A stretch of 7,602 nucleotides of DNA. Origin: Oscillospiraceae bacterium (lineage in GTDB: Bacteria; Bacillota; Clostridia; Oscillospirales; CAG-272). The position numbers were made by a program, and so were the translations under genes. The notes beneath the pieces were generated by a model. It saw nothing but the letters and a program-made list of their open reading frames with translations, was not told the DNA's origin and searched no databases. The stretch covers positions 1 to 7,602 of the forward strand of contig WREN01000104.1 of assembly GCA_009779295.1 (NCBI GenBank), given 5' to 3'. Shown here piece by piece: positions 6,780 through 7,602 of this stretch; positions within the stretch are counted from its first letter, which is position 1; every line of letters starts with the position of its first letter.

Positions 6780-7602
6780 TCAATCTCCTTTTTCGAAATA
6801 TTCAAGAACGCTGTTGTAATGCGCCAATACCTTGGTTTCATTAGCGGCATAATATGTTTCAAAACTGGTTTTCCCGTTTCTTATTATAACTTCAAAAGCA
6901 AAAGTCATACCTTTCCAATTGTCGTATATATAACCGAAATCGAATACGCGCCCTGCCATGATAAGGTCGATCATGGCGATCGATTCCTCGTCGCGCGCAC
7001 CTTTGACTTTTAGCGCTACATCGTAATATTTCGGCATAACGCCTTTCCAGCTTTCCGCGCATAACGCTTCCGTGACTACGCCGATTTTTTCGGAATCCGA
7101 TATGGTTTTTGGAACCGCAAGGATACCATGGTCTCCGTCGGACATCGTATGATAATTTTCCTGCGCTTCGTCCCATTTCGGATACGGAATAATCCCGTAT
7201 TCGTTAGTAACGTTACGGAAATGTGACACGGACATCTGCAGAAAACCGTTAGCAAACATACAGGATTCTTTCCTGAACATGTCCCGTGAAAGTCCCTGAT
7301 TATTATTCCATTCGCCTTTATAATTGTTGTCTACATATGATCCTTGGTTATCATAACAAAGATTACGGACTTTTTCAACAATGGTTTCAATTTTATCTGT
7401 TTTTATAGATACTGTGGGAACCCCGGAACTGTTTTTGGTCATAACGGGATTGTCAAACGCCCATAAATATGCGTTTACGTTGCTGCTCGGATCGGTTGAA
7501 AATCCGTAGTAATCGTCAATGTCTTTAATGCCGTCGCCGTTGAGGTCGCGGTATACGTCTTTTGTAAGCTCTGACAGCTTGTCGATCGTCCATTTTCCGG
7601 CG
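6780..7602 (-). CDS. ABC-type extracellular solute-binding lipoprotein, C-terminal part (5' end beyond window)
   Basis: The reading frame stays open to the window edge, giving 273 visible residues; the Met at 7442 is internal, because the 53 codons upstream of it match the second binding protein of this window (3212-4696). This is the C-terminal part of a family 1-type sugar-binding protein of an ABC importer, expected outside the membrane as a lipoprotein, though its signal peptide is not in view. Visible features are a GKW-T-DKL segment, an EF-hand/dockerin-like calcium loop at 7512-7547 (acidic or Asn residues at loop positions 1, 3, 5, 9 and 12), a YGF segment after it, and a C-terminal half with the EYGIIPYPKWDEAQ and GILAVPKT segments usual in these proteins. 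It differs from its paralogue at about 34 of the last 207 residues. The stop lies 9 nt before the next gene, whose ribosome binding site is inside the last codons. Family is secure; substrate is unknown. Confidence 0.92.
   Translation of the reverse strand, partial: AGKWTIDKLSELTKDVYRDLNGDGIKDIDDYYGFSTDPSSNVNAYLWAFDNPVMTKNSSGVPTVSIKTDKIETIVEKVRNLCYDNQGSYVDNNYKGEWNNNQGLSRDMFRKESCMFANGFLQMSVSHFRNVTNEYGIIPYPKWDEAQENYHTMSDGDHGILAVPKTISDSEKIGVVTEALCAESWKGVMPKYYDVALKVKGARDEESIAMIDLIMAGRVFDFGYIYDNWKGMTFAFEVIIRNGKTSFETYYAANETKVLAHYNSVLEYFEKGD
6780..7602. repeat. Direct repeat copy 2 (3' part of the duplicated binding-protein gene)
   Basis: Second copy of the repeat at 3212-4034, same orientation, truncated by the window edge. 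Recombination between the two copies would delete or multiply the enzyme gene at 4722-6770 and leave a hybrid binding-protein gene. Confidence 0.9.
6785..6793 (-). promoter_or_regulatory. Shine-Dalgarno site for the GHL6-like gene at 6770
   Basis: On the minus strand the sequence AAAAAGGAGAT lies in the last codons of the upstream binding-protein gene (Glu-Lys-Gly-Asp-stop), about 12-14 nt before the ATG at 6770. The overlap implies that translation of the enzyme is coupled to that of the binding protein. Confidence 0.7.

Noticed and set aside
1..7602. CRISPR arrays, tRNA or rRNA genes, transposase genes
   Set aside because: No regularly spaced repeats, no tRNA-like cloverleaf and no transposase or recombinase motif were seen; nearly all the window is accounted for by the five coding regions.

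Overview
The window looks like a carbohydrate-utilisation locus of a low-to-mid GC Gram-positive anaerobe, probably a gut or rumen Clostridia member. This is an inference. It rests on purine-rich Shine-Dalgarno sites, a lipoprotein-type solute-binding protein, a sortase-like PQTGD tail on a surface protein, and protein families typical of such bacteria. All convincing genes are on the minus strand, so transcription runs from high to low coordinates.

Layout in order of transcription: (1) 7602-6780, the C-terminal part of an ABC-type sugar-binding lipoprotein, cut by the window edge; (2) 6770-4722, a cytoplasmic glycoside-hydrolase-like protein (GHL6-type barrel plus beta-galactosidase-trimerisation-like domain); (3) 4696-3212, a second, complete solute-binding lipoprotein; (4) 3205-1154, a second GHL6-like protein; (5) 1050-176, a cell-surface CBM9-like protein with a sortase/TM tail, whose start is separated from its body by a frameshift in a run of eight C; (6) a bidirectional hairpin terminator at 83-111; (7) a probable next gene starting at position 21. 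Genes 1 to 4 are spaced by 9, 25 and 6 nt and are almost certainly one operon. Gene 5 lies 103 nt further on and may have its own promoter.

Genes 1+2 and 3+4 form a tandemly duplicated binding-protein/enzyme module with a period of about 3.57 kb. The binding proteins are about 83% identical, with DNA runs of about 40 nt that match exactly. The enzymes are much more diverged (about 40% over the first 110 residues, by eye). The likely working model is that the lipoproteins capture related glycans, an ABC permease outside the window imports them, and the two signal-peptide-less enzymes process them in the cytoplasm. The CBM9 protein may hold polysaccharide at the cell wall. The substrate cannot be read from the sequence.

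The least expected structure is around the CBM9 gene. It has a C8 homopolymer that switches the signal peptide out of frame, and an imperfect inverted repeat of about 38 bp flanks the whole gene (114-151 and 1094-1131).
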